Source: Flavisolibacter tropicus (lineage in GTDB: Bacteria > Bacteroidota > Bacteroidia > Chitinophagales > Chitinophagaceae). From it: 64,000 nucleotides of DNA. Of this stretch, positions 17,217 to 26,441 are shown piece after piece; position 1 is the first letter of the stretch; every line of letters starts with the position of its first letter. A model generated the notes under the pieces. That model was not told the origin of the DNA, searched no databases, and saw only the letters and a program-made list of their open reading frames with translations. The DNA lies in NCBI RefSeq assembly GCF_001644645.1, contig NZ_CP011390.1:3344001-3408000 (forward strand), written 5' to 3'. The translations under genes and the position numbers were made by a program.

Positions 17217-18554
17217 CTATAAAACAAACGACAGCAAGTAAACCAGCAAAAAGGAAAGTAGCCCCATTAGTATCGTGGCTATTGTGTAAACCCGCAACAT
17301 GGTTCGCATTTCAATTCCGGAGAACTTGGCTATTACCCAGAAATAGGCGTCATTGGCGTGAGAGATCATCATGGAGCCTGCGCCCATAGCCAGTACACAA
17401 AGCAATCTGCCGGACTCACTATCCAAACCCAATGCAGATAACAAAGGCAGGATAATAGAAGCGGCTGTAATAATAGCCACAGTGGAAGAACCTAAGGCGG
17501 TTTTTAAAACGGAGGTTAGTAAGAAAGGAAATAGCAAACCCAAGCCTGCCAGAGGTAAGGAGCTATTAAAATGATCGCCCATTTTGGTGGCCTGTAAAAC
17601 AGCACCAAAGGCACCGCCTGCACCCACTATTACTAAGATGCCACCAGCTTTCTCAATAGCCTCGTTCAACACTTTCTGCACTGATTCTTTTTTCCAGGGT
17701 CTGCCAGTGTTAAAAGCTAGTAACAATCCAATGGTCAGAGCAATTACCGGATCACCCAATAAAGAAATGATCTTTTGTCCACTGGTTAATGAGGCTGCAT
17801 CTACGCCTAGCAGCAAGAACGACTTTATCGCAATTAATAAAATGGGTACAATTACAGGCAGGAAGGATTTTAATACAGACGGTTGGTGGCTCCATTCATA
17901 GATTTCTTCTTCAGCTGGTTCCGGATCTTCTATTTTAAACTTCTTAACAGCATAAGTGCTCCATACGTATCCCAGTAGCATGGCAGGAATGGCTACCAGT
18001 GCACCCAACAGGATCAACTTTCCATAATCCACACCAATAATGCCGGCGGCAGCAGTTGCACCCGGATGAGGAGGGATCAGGCAATGCACGGAATACAAAC
18101 CACTGGCCAGTGAAACGGAGAGCACAGCTACAGGAATTTGTGTGCGCCGGGCAATCGATTTATTTAAGCCACTTAATACAATGTATCCTGAATCGCAAAA
18201 GAGTGGCAACCCAACGATATAGCCCGTTATAGACATGGCCAAGGCTGCATACCTGTGTGGTATTTTTTTAAGGATATAATTGGCTAAAACTCTTGTACTT
18301 CCTGTATGTTCCAGCACTAAGCCAAGTGTGGTACCCAGTACAATTAACAGGGCCAGCGATTTCATGATATCGCCAAAGCCAGTCTTTACAGCGGTTATGG
18401 TTTCCGGAGCAGAAAGACCACTCCCCATCCCCACCACAAAGCCTGCCAGAACCAACGCAAAAAATGCATGTATGCGCCACTTGGCCGTTAATAAAACGAT
18501 CAGTGTAATTCCTATACACAAGACCGCTAGAAGATAACCGAGTGATGTTGTCAT
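17217..18554 (-). CDS. GntP-family gluconate/organic-acid permease
   Basis: 445 residues, the usual length for the GntP family, with about twelve hydrophobic helices. Typical sequence features include GFGDIMKSLALLIVLGTTLG, the LPLFCDSGYIVLSGL and PPHPGATAAAG motifs, and ILVIVGAGGAFGAVL. GntP proteins import gluconate, glucuronate-related acids or glycerate by proton symport. It follows the glycerate kinase gene by 26 bases on the same strand, so the likely substrate is glycerate or a sugar acid that yields it; this link is inference. Confidence 0.85.
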   Translation of the reverse strand: MTTSLGYLLAVLCIGITLIVLLTAKWRIHAFFALVLAGFVVGMGSGLSAPETITAVKTGFGDIMKSLALLIVLGTTLGLVLEHTGSTRVLANYILKKIPHRYAALAMSITGYIVGLPLFCDSGYIVLSGLNKSIARRTQIPVAVLSVSLASGLYSVHCLIPPHPGATAAAGIIGVDYGKLILLGALVAIPAMLLGYVWSTYAVKKFKIEDPEPAEEEIYEWSHQPSVLKSFLPVIVPILLIAIKSFLLLGVDAASLTSGQKIISLLGDPVIALTIGLLLAFNTGRPWKKESVQKVLNEAIEKAGGILVIVGAGGAFGAVLQATKMGDHFNSSLPLAGLGLLFPFLLTSVLKTALGSSTVAIITAASIILPLLSALGLDSESGRLLCVLAMGAGSMMISHANDAYFWVIAKFSGIEMRTMLRVYTIATILMGLLSFLLVYLLSFVL

Positions 18555-18580
18555 ACTGCTGCAGTTAGTTAAATTGCCTG

Positions 18581-19885
18581 TTAGTGAATTAATGTTATTA
18601 CCAGATCCATGACATTGGTTTGTGTAGGACCCGTTTTCAGCAATGCATCCGTTTCCTGGAAATAAGTATAGGAGTCGTTGTTGTCCAAGTAAGGTACCGG
18701 ACTACCATGAAGTGCTATAGCCTCCTCCATAAGATCAGTGTTTACCACAGCCCCTGCTGCATCGGTAGGTCCATCGGTGCCATCAGTGCCTGCAGCCAGT
18801 ATGGTAATGTTAGGATGTAGATGACAGCAGCTCCCCGCCGCAAGCGCCAGCTCCATGTTTCGTCCCCCCTTCCCCTTGCCCTTTATGGTTACTGTGCTTT
18901 CGCCTCCATACAATAAACAAGCAGGTCGCGGCCCGTTCCAATCCATAGCCTCTTCCGCAAGTGCTTGTCCTACTACACTTGCCTCTCCTTTTAAAGTGTA
19001 GGTAATAATATGTGCATGATAACCCAATGCCTTTGCTTTATCTGCTGCTGCCTGGAGTGCAATACGGTTGCTTCCTATTATGTGGTTTTGCGTATTCATA
19101 AAACAGGCATCACCGTCCTTTGGTGTTTCTGCTATTTTTCCTTCATAGCCATCCAGCAGATGCTGGTAAATAGTAGTGGGCAGTTTATCAGTGATCTGGT
19201 ATTTAGCAAGAACTGCCAAGACATCGGCAAACGTGCTGCTATCGGGCGCTGTAGGCCCAGAACCAATGATATCCAGGTCATCGCCAATTACATCAGAAAG
19301 TATCAACGAATACAAACGGGCCGGGCAAATGGCTTTCGCTAGTTGGCCGCCCTTTATATGTGACATATGCTTGCGCACGGTATTCATTTCGTGTATGTCG
19401 GCCCCCGATTTTAATAAGAGAGTAAACACTTCCTGCACATCTGGAAAGTGAGTGCCTTCGGGGCAGTCGGCCAATAAAGAAGAAGCACCACCGGATAAAA
19501 GAAAAATAACAACATCTTGTGGTGCCAGATCTTTCACTAACTGCATAACCTCCCTACTTGCCTGTAAACTTTTTTCATCTGGCACCGGGTGACCAACCTC
19601 TATGTATTTTATTTTACGTAAGGGCAAGCCATGTTCATACTTGGTTACTATAAAACCATCGGTTACCACATCACCCAATATTTCTTCTGCTGTTTGCGCC
19701 ATGAGCGCTGCTGCTTTGCCAGCGCCAATGATAAAAACCCTTGTGTCGGCCTGCAGTGCAACACGATCACCACATATCATAAGATGATCGGCCTGCCGTT
19801 GCAGGTGTTTTTGTATCAGCGTTGAAGGTTTAACAGCTGCTACGGCATGATTGAAAATGTCTATGGCGTTTTGGATGCTGGTCAT
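18581..19885 (-). CDS. glycerate 2-kinase (MOFRL family)
   Basis: 434 residues. Two-part layout of the glycerate kinase type 2 / GckA-TtuD family: an N-terminal domain with FIIGAGKAAALMAQ, VGHPVPDEKS and LLSGGASSLL, and a C-terminal MOFRL domain with GGESTV, GRNMELALA and GTDGTDGPTDAAGAVV. It phosphorylates D-glycerate to 2-phosphoglycerate, the last step of tartronate semialdehyde routes that drain galactarate, glucarate and some uronic acids. Operon with the GntP permease. The start codon lies exactly at the edge of a word-repeat array. Confidence 0.88.
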   Translation of the reverse strand: MTSIQNAIDIFNHAVAAVKPSTLIQKHLQRQADHLMICGDRVALQADTRVFIIGAGKAAALMAQTAEEILGDVVTDGFIVTKYEHGLPLRKIKYIEVGHPVPDEKSLQASREVMQLVKDLAPQDVVIFLLSGGASSLLADCPEGTHFPDVQEVFTLLLKSGADIHEMNTVRKHMSHIKGGQLAKAICPARLYSLILSDVIGDDLDIIGSGPTAPDSSTFADVLAVLAKYQITDKLPTTIYQHLLDGYEGKIAETPKDGDACFMNTQNHIIGSNRIALQAAADKAKALGYHAHIITYTLKGEASVVGQALAEEAMDWNGPRPACLLYGGESTVTIKGKGKGGRNMELALAAGSCCHLHPNITILAAGTDGTDGPTDAAGAVVNTDLMEEAIALHGSPVPYLDNNDSYTYFQETDALLKTGPTQTNVMDLVITLIH

Positions 19886-19948
19886 TGGTCAATGGTCAAA
19901 AGTCAGTAGTCATTAGTGATCAATGAATAATGAGTGATGAGTAATGAT
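19883..19948 (+). repeat. tandem-word cluster touching a start codon
   Basis: About nine heptad-like units: GGTCATT, GGTCAAT, GGTCAAA, AGTCAGT, AGTCATT, AGTGATC, AATGAAT, AATGAGT, GATGAGT. The first unit overlaps the ATG of the glycerate kinase gene. Confidence 0.7.
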
Positions 19949-20035
19949 ATTTGTAGGAATTTAATCCTACCATTCGGATTTCGATATTATATTTTTCGGA
20001 TTTCTTAATATCTACTTAAAAGGTTGTAAAGAGGA

Positions 20036-20093
20036 CTGCCACGGTTATCGCTGTTTTTTTTACCTAGACAAACACGCTGCATAACCGTGGCAG
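20036..20093. repeat. palindromic repeat CTGCCACGGTTA, copy 1
   Basis: Arms CTGCCACGGTTAT (20036-20048) and ATAACCGTGGCAG (20081-20093) are exact reverse complements around a 32-base loop that contains a run of 8 T. A second copy with the same arms but a different loop is at 29351-29409. Both lie just past the 3-prime end of a minus-strand gene, so they may be terminators or a REP-like mobile palindrome. Confidence 0.8.
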
Positions 20094-20108
20094 ACCTTTC
20101 CGCTGGCA

Positions 20109-21977
20109 CTAATCATTGATGGTATATGCATATTGCTTTGCTTTTTCATCGTAATACTTCTTCAAGGTATAGAAAGCTTTTTTCTTCTGCCCATTGTTGC
20201 TGATAAGTCCTTTTCTGTTCCAGCCATCTTTAATAAAGGCCAGGTTGCGGCGAGGAGAACGGAAGTCTACCAGCACCCAAGGTGTCGTGCCTCTGAACTG
20301 CGGGATCTTGTCTAACATTTTAAACGTTTCCCGGTACATCCAATCTTGGTAATCTTCACTCCAGCGGGTCAGACTATCGCCGAGCATATTATACTTGGCG
20401 CCACTACCAAACTCACTAATGAATAAGGGCTTATCATGTTCGTGCAAGTCCCAGTTCGTTTTACCAATACGGTCGGGCAAGGAACCATACCAGCCAATGT
20501 ATTCATTAACAGATACAATATTGCTGGCCTGTGCAAACGGATCGGAGATAGTGATCGTATAATTCTCTTTATCTTCTGTGCGGTCCAGTGCGGCAGAAAT
20601 AAAGCGAGTGGAATCTAATGCCAATACTTCTTTTTTCATGTTTGACAAGAACTCCAGGCGCTTGGGATCGTCGCGTGGTGTTTCGTTGGCTACCGACCAA
20701 ACAATAACAGAGGCCCTGTTCTTATCTCTGCTCACCATGGTTTTCACCTGGTTCACTGCCTGCTGATAAGTATAGGGATTGTTGTAATCGATACCCCAGT
20801 ACACTGGAACTTCTTCCCAAAGCAAAAATCCTTTTTCATCAGCCAATCGTGGCAGGTTTTCGTTGTGAGGGTAATGGGCCAGGCGAATCATATTCGCGTT
20901 CAATTCTTTTGCCCATCCCATCATCATTTCTGCCTCGGACTTGCTGTGTGCTCTGCCGGGTACAAAAGGATTTTCTTCATGCATGCTAATGCCGCGTAAG
21001 AAAATATTCTTTCCATTCAGGTAAATGTCTTTACCTCTGGTTTCAATAGTCTTAAAGCCAATACGATCATTGGTTTTATCGCCGTCTATCGTTAGCTGCA
21101 CATCATAAAGTTTTGGACGCTCGGGATACCAACGTTTCAATTTGTTGGCAGCAAACTGGATCATAGCCTTACCGCTAGCATCGGTAGTAAATGGAACATT
21201 GATGCCCGCTTCAGCGATATTAACTGTACCCTTTGTCACACCTGGTTGGCTAACCTGCACAAAGCCTTTTACCAGTGTAGGGTTCTTTGGATCAATATTG
21301 ATCTTATAGTCTTCAATGAATTGTTTTGGCAACTCGATCAAGGATACGGAGCGCGTAATGCCACCATAATTCCACCAGTCGGTTGTCATACCGGGTACAC
21401 GGTCTTTTTCACGCCGGTTGTCGGCTCTTACAATGATATAGTTTTTACCCTCAACCAACAGGTCGGTAGCATCAAAATTGAAAGGATCAAAACCACCTTC
21501 ATGATAACCCAGCTTCTTGCCATTTACGTATACATCTGCCCGGTAGTTAACGGCGCCAAAGTATAAGTAGACGGTATTGCCTGTTTTATGATAATTGAAT
21601 TCCCGGAAATACCACAAGGTTCCTTCATAGTAAGTCAACTCTGGTTTCTGGTGGTTGAAATCGCCCGGCACTTCCAACACAGGGCTGTTGTAAAAATCAT
21701 ATTCCACGCGTTGGGTCTTATCGGCTCTTGAAGCATTTTGCCAATAAGGCGCAGCGGAATATTGCCAGTCACCTTTTTCATCGAATGGCACCCAGTTGCG
21801 ATGATCCCGGTAGCCAGTCTCATATGGATCGATGATATAGTGCCATTGTCCATCTAACAAGGTTTGTGGACGATTAAATGCGTTTTGCAACAAGGGCTTC
21901 AAATTGTTTTGCTGCGCTTGCTGTGCAGCAGTTGAAATAACAAACAGTAAAAACACATAAGTCAATAATTTCTTCAT
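20109..21977 (-). CDS. GH2 family beta-glucuronidase-like glycosidase
   Basis: 622 residues with a signal peptide (MKKLLTYVFLLFVISTAAQQ). Three GH2 parts are visible: the N-terminal sugar-binding jelly roll (about 40-215; VYLYFGAVNYRADVYVNGKKLG), the Ig-like middle (about 220-315) and the TIM barrel (about 316-610). The acid/base Glu432 lies in VANETP and the nucleophile Glu522 in ISEFGSG. The barrel start RGISMHEENPF and the overall pattern fit beta-glucuronidases better than beta-galactosidases. Secreted to periplasm or surface. It stands between the glycerate genes and the PhyH operon, with a 260-bp gap upstream filled with words and a hairpin. Confidence 0.85.
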   Translation of the reverse strand: MKKLLTYVFLLFVISTAAQQAQQNNLKPLLQNAFNRPQTLLDGQWHYIIDPYETGYRDHRNWVPFDEKGDWQYSAAPYWQNASRADKTQRVEYDFYNSPVLEVPGDFNHQKPELTYYEGTLWYFREFNYHKTGNTVYLYFGAVNYRADVYVNGKKLGYHEGGFDPFNFDATDLLVEGKNYIIVRADNRREKDRVPGMTTDWWNYGGITRSVSLIELPKQFIEDYKINIDPKNPTLVKGFVQVSQPGVTKGTVNIAEAGINVPFTTDASGKAMIQFAANKLKRWYPERPKLYDVQLTIDGDKTNDRIGFKTIETRGKDIYLNGKNIFLRGISMHEENPFVPGRAHSKSEAEMMMGWAKELNANMIRLAHYPHNENLPRLADEKGFLLWEEVPVYWGIDYNNPYTYQQAVNQVKTMVSRDKNRASVIVWSVANETPRDDPKRLEFLSNMKKEVLALDSTRFISAALDRTEDKENYTITISDPFAQASNIVSVNEYIGWYGSLPDRIGKTNWDLHEHDKPLFISEFGSGAKYNMLGDSLTRWSEDYQDWMYRETFKMLDKIPQFRGTTPWVLVDFRSPRRNLAFIKDGWNRKGLISNNGQKKKAFYTLKKYYDEKAKQYAYTIND

Positions 21978-21983
21978 AGTTAT

Positions 21984-22031
21984 ATGATGAGTGATGAATA
22001 TCGTGAAACGTCAAACGTGAAACGTGAAAGG
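21984..22031 (+). repeat. tandem-word cluster, CGTGAAA type
   Basis: CGTGAAA/CGTCAAA/CGTGAAA/CGTGAAA follow one another with a strict 7-base period, preceded by TGATGAGTGATGAAT. The family ACGTTTG/ACGTTTC at 55471-55495 is the same word on the opposite strand. Confidence 0.7.
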
Positions 22032-22067
22032 GGTTCTGATAACACAATCTTATTCTACCTAACAATT

Positions 22068-22092
22068 GCACTCTACCAATAGAGTGCTTTTT
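22068..22092 (+). terminator. hairpin with T run on the plus strand
   Basis: GCACTCTA-CCAA-TAGAGTGC followed by TTTTT. All neighbouring genes run on the minus strand, so it would stop antisense or read-through transcription; alternatively it is a moved terminator fragment (the GAGTGCTTTT end recurs at 16541 and 55387). Confidence 0.6.
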
Positions 22093-22097
22093 AGTTT

Positions 22098-22240
22098 TAA
22101 TTATTAATTATTTGTTATTGATTATTGAGCATTTCTTCCTTCTTCATTCATCCTTCCTCATTCCTTGTTCGAAATTCTCTTCCATCCCTGTCAACTTTCA
22201 TCAGCTAATCTTCACATCAGCTAATCAGCTAATCATCTCA
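22098..22240 (-). repeat. tandem-word cassette (reverse orientation)
   Basis: ATTGATTATTGAGCATT, then TTCATCCTTCCTCATTCCTTG, CTGTCAACTTTCATCAG and TCAGCTAA/TCAGCTAA. Word order matches the cassettes at 7569 and 55158 read on the other strand. It runs right up to the stop codon of the PhyH gene at 22238. Confidence 0.7.
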
Positions 22241-23014
22241 TGCTTTTTTAAATTCTTCGTTACGTAGCTCGCGTTTTGATGCATCGCTTTTTCCATGATC
22301 AAATCCAAGCTCCCTTTCCAACTGAATCATCTCAGCAGGCCTGAAGTTCACAATGAAGGCCCTGCGATGACCACTGGTAGCATTACCCCTGCTATAGTGC
22401 AGCGTACGTCCATGATGAAAGGTGCAGGAACCCGCCTTCAGTTCTACGGCTAATCCTTCTTCTTCAGACGCATCGCAGGTCAAGGCCCCACCGTTACCAG
22501 CAGCAAAGCGATGTGGGCGAACAGCGTTTTGATTGGAGCCAGGGACAAACCACATGCATCCATTTTCAACGGTAGCATCATCCAAGGCCAGCCAACAACT
22601 GGTAGCTCTCTTATCAGGCACATTAACCCAATAGGCTTCGTCCTGGTGCCAGGGTGTAATGGTATTGGTAACCGGCGCCTTGTTGATCAGCATATCAAAA
22701 TCCATGGCCAAGTCTGCGCCCATTAATTCTTTACTAATAGCCAAGGCGCGCTGATGAAAGGGCATATTCACCAACCCCTCGACAAACTCACTCGGCCACA
22801 TGATCTGCGTGATGTTCTCTACCCCTTTACTATCTCCCATGTTAGCACCCAGGTCTGAGCGCTTGGCACCTACATCAATCTGCCCGGAAAGGAAATCGTT
22901 ATAGATATTTTTATACTGCTCTACTTCTTCTGGCTTAATAATATCTTCCACTACCACATACCCATTCTCCCTGTAAAACTCGATCTGACTATCGGTGAGG
23001 AATCGTGTATTCAT
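22238..23014 (-). CDS. PhyH-type Fe(II)/2-oxoglutarate dioxygenase
   Basis: 258 residues. Phytanoyl-CoA dioxygenase fold with the iron-binding HxD at His123/Asp125 (TPWHQDEAYW) and the distal His206 (RTLHYSRG); an Arg a few residues later (GHRRAF) would bind 2-oxoglutarate. The start ATG overlaps the stop of the upstream TIM-barrel gene (ATGA), a sign of translational coupling. Members of this family oxidise many small molecules; the presence here in a sugar operon suggests an oxidised, methylated or otherwise decorated sugar or aglycone as substrate, but that is inference. Confidence 0.82.
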   Translation of the reverse strand: MNTRFLTDSQIEFYRENGYVVVEDIIKPEEVEQYKNIYNDFLSGQIDVGAKRSDLGANMGDSKGVENITQIMWPSEFVEGLVNMPFHQRALAISKELMGADLAMDFDMLINKAPVTNTITPWHQDEAYWVNVPDKRATSCWLALDDATVENGCMWFVPGSNQNAVRPHRFAAGNGGALTCDASEEEGLAVELKAGSCTFHHGRTLHYSRGNATSGHRRAFIVNFRPAEMIQLERELGFDHGKSDASKRELRNEEFKKA

Positions 23015-23832
23015 TGTAAAGAATTATAGCGTGATTTTAATAAGTTGACCATGTATAGATTGATCTCCCACTGGTTGGCTATTGGTTGCTTAGTAAAAGG
23101 CAGCGCCGGCATATAAGGTGCCGGGCCAAATTCGGGTGTGATCGTTACATAAGGAGAGCCGGCTCTTAAATGATGTTGGATGATTGCATCCCACCATTGC
23201 AGATGTTTATTGACTGCATCCTGCCATTCAGGCAATCTTGGATCGCTGATTTGTGGACCTTGCGGATGTCCTACCCGTGCATGAATATGATCGACCCTTG
23301 GAATGATCTGATTCAGTAGTTCGTCCTGTCCTTCCAGCAAGGATTCTGAAACGGTGCAGAAATGAGAGAAGTCGCCTGTTAAGCGCATAGGCTCAACATG
23401 CTGCAGATAATACAAGGTAGACAAGGCATTATAGGCCATTTTACCCCGATGCGTTTCATGGATGATCTTTATGCCTGTTTCCTGCTGGATGTCAGCAGCC
23501 AGGTGAATTAAGGCCTTATTCTGTTCTTGCGAGAAGTAGTCTTTTCCCGTTTGCGAATTAATAAACAGAGGATTGAAGCCACTTAAATAGTACAGGTGTG
23601 CTTTCAGATTATCAGCATAGGCTTCAAACGAATAGCCATCTGCACCATATTGCTGCATGATCACCTCCAGCTCCAACTCCTGGCAAAGCTTCAGGAAGGT
23701 GTCTTTACAATTATCATTTAACTCACAACCAAACTCTACGCCATCATAGCCTGCTGCTTTCATTTTCCGCAAGGACTGATCTAAAGGCTGATCAGCCATG
23801 CCCCAAATAGGACAGAAGAATAACAACTTCAT
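23011..23832 (-). CDS. sugar isomerase/epimerase-like TIM barrel
   Basis: 273 residues of the xylose isomerase-like / AP endonuclease 2 type. Motifs include AAGYDGVEFGCEL, IKIIHETHRGKMAYN (metal-binding Glu/His), MRLTGDFSHFCTVSE, HIHARVGHPQGPQI and YVTITPEFGP (metal-binding Glu near the C-terminus). Such enzymes isomerise or epimerise sugars or cut small sugar acids, using a divalent metal. It is coupled by ATGA to the PhyH gene and follows the ExuT-like transporter by 10 bases. Cytoplasmic; no signal peptide. Confidence 0.8.
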   Translation of the reverse strand: MKLLFFCPIWGMADQPLDQSLRKMKAAGYDGVEFGCELNDNCKDTFLKLCQELELEVIMQQYGADGYSFEAYADNLKAHLYYLSGFNPLFINSQTGKDYFSQEQNKALIHLAADIQQETGIKIIHETHRGKMAYNALSTLYYLQHVEPMRLTGDFSHFCTVSESLLEGQDELLNQIIPRVDHIHARVGHPQGPQISDPRLPEWQDAVNKHLQWWDAIIQHHLRAGSPYVTITPEFGPAPYMPALPFTKQPIANQWEINLYMVNLLKSRYNSLQ

Positions 23833-23842
23833 GTTACAGTTG

Positions 23843-25132
23843 CTAGAACTTTACCGGTTCCATTTTAGGGGTGAGGAAATGAATAACCAACCAGCCCACC
23901 AAAAACGAAAAGCCGCAAATCAAAAAGATGATATTATAGCCGGCTGTTAGGTTGTTCAGTGCTTTATAATAATCAAGGATACCGCCTATAAACAAAGGGA
24001 AGATAACACCACCGATGGCACCTGCCATACCACCGATACCTATAACCGAACTTACCGCCTTACGTGGCAGCATATCGGAAACAATGGTATAGATATTGGC
24101 ACTCCAAGCAGCATTACCCGCTACAGCCAATGTTATAAGCGCAATCACCATCCACATGTCGGTCGTGTAGCGAGAGGCTATAATAGGGAGCACGCACACT
24201 GCGGAAATAAACAACGCCATTTTGCGGGCTTTGGCTACGGTCCAACCTTTCTTCATTAACCAGGTAGAAAGATAACCGCCCCCTATAGCACCTACAGTAG
24301 CCCCTGTATAGACAATGACCAAGGGAAGACTCGGCTTCTTCAGGTCTAAATGAAATGTAGTACTGAAATAAGAGGGTAACCAGAATAGAAAGAAATACCA
24401 GATAGGATCGGTAAAGAATTTACCGGCAATAAAAGACCAGGTAGGCTTAAGACTAAATAACTTGATCCATGGTATGTTCTTCTTTTCCTCCTGGCTGTAT
24501 TCTGGCTCCTGATCGCTATGGATATAATTAAATTCTTCTTTTGATAGTTTCTTTTGATCAATGGGTTTTTTGTAATAATAACGCCAAGCCACTAACCAAA
24601 GAAAGCCGATGGCGCCAGTAAGAATAAAGGCTTCCTGCCAACCATAGGCACCTAATATCCAGGGCACAATGATAGGTGCAACCAGTGCCCCAATATTAGA
24701 ACCAGAATCCAGGAGTCCTGCTGCCAATGCTCTCTCCTTTTTAGGAAACCATTCTGCTACGGTTTTAATAGCCGCAGGGAAGTTGCCGGATTCACCAGCT
24801 GCCAAACCGGCACGGGCGATGCCAAAACCCACGGTACTTTTTACAGCAGCATGCAGCATGGCGGCTATACTCCATATGGTTATAGAAATGGTATAACCCA
24901 GTTTGGTACCGATCTTGTCGATAATACGACCAAACACCACAAGACCAATGGCATAGGTAGCTGTAAAGGCCATCACGATATAGCTATAGTCTGTCTCTGT
25001 CCAGTTAAACTCTTTTTCGAGTACCGGCTTCAACAGGCCTAATACCTGCCGATCGAGATAGTTGATGGTAGTGGCGAAGAAAAGCAATGCACAAACGATC
25101 CATCGATAGTTTCCAACTTTTTTCTGGTCCAT
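23843..25132 (-). CDS. MFS transporter, hexuronate (ExuT)-like
   Basis: 429 residues, twelve membrane spans. The opening RWIVCALLFFATTINYLDRQ, the first loop GRIIDKIGTKLGY and GLLDSGSNIGALVAP are characteristic of the anion:cation symporter branch that includes ExuT and other hexuronate/aldonate transporters. It would import glucuronate, galacturonate or an unsaturated derivative after secreted enzymes cut the glycan. Third gene of the tight murQ operon. Confidence 0.85.
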   Translation of the reverse strand: MDQKKVGNYRWIVCALLFFATTINYLDRQVLGLLKPVLEKEFNWTETDYSYIVMAFTATYAIGLVVFGRIIDKIGTKLGYTISITIWSIAAMLHAAVKSTVGFGIARAGLAAGESGNFPAAIKTVAEWFPKKERALAAGLLDSGSNIGALVAPIIVPWILGAYGWQEAFILTGAIGFLWLVAWRYYYKKPIDQKKLSKEEFNYIHSDQEPEYSQEEKKNIPWIKLFSLKPTWSFIAGKFFTDPIWYFFLFWLPSYFSTTFHLDLKKPSLPLVIVYTGATVGAIGGGYLSTWLMKKGWTVAKARKMALFISAVCVLPIIASRYTTDMWMVIALITLAVAGNAAWSANIYTIVSDMLPRKAVSSVIGIGGMAGAIGGVIFPLFIGGILDYYKALNNLTAGYNIIFLICGFSFLVGWLVIHFLTPKMEPVKF

Positions 25133-25145
25133 AGTTCATAAAAGT

Positions 25146-26438
25146 TTATACGGCTTCTGTTACCATTTGTCTTTTACCCTTAACGCTGTAAAACAGCAGG
25201 AATAAATAAACAGGAAAGAGAATCCAGTATGCGTTTTGGTTGTTGAAATATTTAGCTAACCAGCCATATCCTAAGGGTAATAATGCACCACCTGCAATAC
25301 CCATAATCAGGATAGCTGAACCCTTGTTCAGTTGTTTTCCTTTTAATCCGCTTAATGCCTGCGGCCATATAGCAGGCCACAACAAGGCATTTGCGAGACC
25401 TAATACTGCCAGGCAGATAATAGATGCTTTGCCCGGAACAAAAATGATAGCTAAGGTGATGAGCAATCCTAATAAAGACGAATAATAAAATGCTTTTTGC
25501 TGAGAGATCAGTTTAGGAATACCTAGCACACCTCCTATGTAGCCGATCATCATACCGGCGAGTGTGAATGAGGCCAAATTCTTGGCGGTATCAAGACCAA
25601 GCCCGTGAAATAAACCATAGTTACCTATTGTATCACCTGCCAGTACTTCGGTACCTACACAACAAAAGATAGCGATAAAGCCGAGCAGGTACTGCATTTG
25701 TACACCTGATTTTTTATCCGTGATATTATCGTGCTTCTCTTCCTCTTCTACTTCAGACGTTATTTCAGGAAGGTGTGCATAACGGATAGCCATGGCAATC
25801 AGTAAAAGAATAATCGTAAGGCTGACGTAAGGGAAGATAACAGTGCGGGATAACTGATCTAACCGTAGTTGTTTAGCTGCAGGTGATAAACTAGCCAGTT
25901 CCGCAATTAACCCATCGGAGTTCTTTAAAATAATACTGCCCACTACCAATGGGGCTAATATACCAGCCACTTTATTGCAAATGCCCATGATGCTGATGCG
26001 CTTTGCGGCACTGCCCTGGGAGCCCAATAAGGTAACATAGGGATTAACGGCCGATTGCAGAATGGTAAGACCCGTGCCTACAAAAAACAGCCCTAGCAGG
26101 AACAAGGAATACATTCTGGTCAACGCTGCCGGAATAAATACCAGACAACCTGCAGCCATGATCACAAGGCCCATACTCATACCCTTTACCATTCCGGTAC
26201 GCTGTAACAATTTACCAGAAGGCAAGGCCATGATGGTGTAAGAAATATAAAAGGCAAAGGTTACCAGGTACGCCTGCCATTCTTCCAACTCGCAAGCAAT
26301 ACGCAGGTAAGGGATCAAGGTGCCGTTTATCCAGGTGACAAATCCAAAAATGAAAAAGAACGCACCGATAATTACAATTTTTCTACCATTACTTTCCTCT
26401 TTGGAAACAACCAATGGCGCATTGACTGATAAAGTCAT
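25146..26438 (-). CDS. MFS sugar transporter, FucP/GluP-like (possible MurNAc importer)
   Basis: 430 residues, twelve spans. FVTWINGTLIPYLR and LQSAVNPYVTLLG are typical of the FucP/glucose-galactose branch. It starts 3 bases after murQ stops. In the Bacteroidota member Tannerella forsythia a transporter (MurT), a kinase (MurK) and MurQ are clustered for N-acetylmuramic acid uptake; the adjacency here suggests a similar role, but sequence alone cannot separate MurNAc from GlcNAc or neutral sugars. Confidence 0.8.
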   Translation of the reverse strand: MTLSVNAPLVVSKEESNGRKIVIIGAFFFIFGFVTWINGTLIPYLRIACELEEWQAYLVTFAFYISYTIMALPSGKLLQRTGMVKGMSMGLVIMAAGCLVFIPAALTRMYSLFLLGLFFVGTGLTILQSAVNPYVTLLGSQGSAAKRISIMGICNKVAGILAPLVVGSIILKNSDGLIAELASLSPAAKQLRLDQLSRTVIFPYVSLTIILLLIAMAIRYAHLPEITSEVEEEEKHDNITDKKSGVQMQYLLGFIAIFCCVGTEVLAGDTIGNYGLFHGLGLDTAKNLASFTLAGMMIGYIGGVLGIPKLISQQKAFYYSSLLGLLITLAIIFVPGKASIICLAVLGLANALLWPAIWPQALSGLKGKQLNKGSAILIMGIAGGALLPLGYGWLAKYFNNQNAYWILFPVYLFLLFYSVKGKRQMVTEAV

Positions 26439-26441
26439 AAT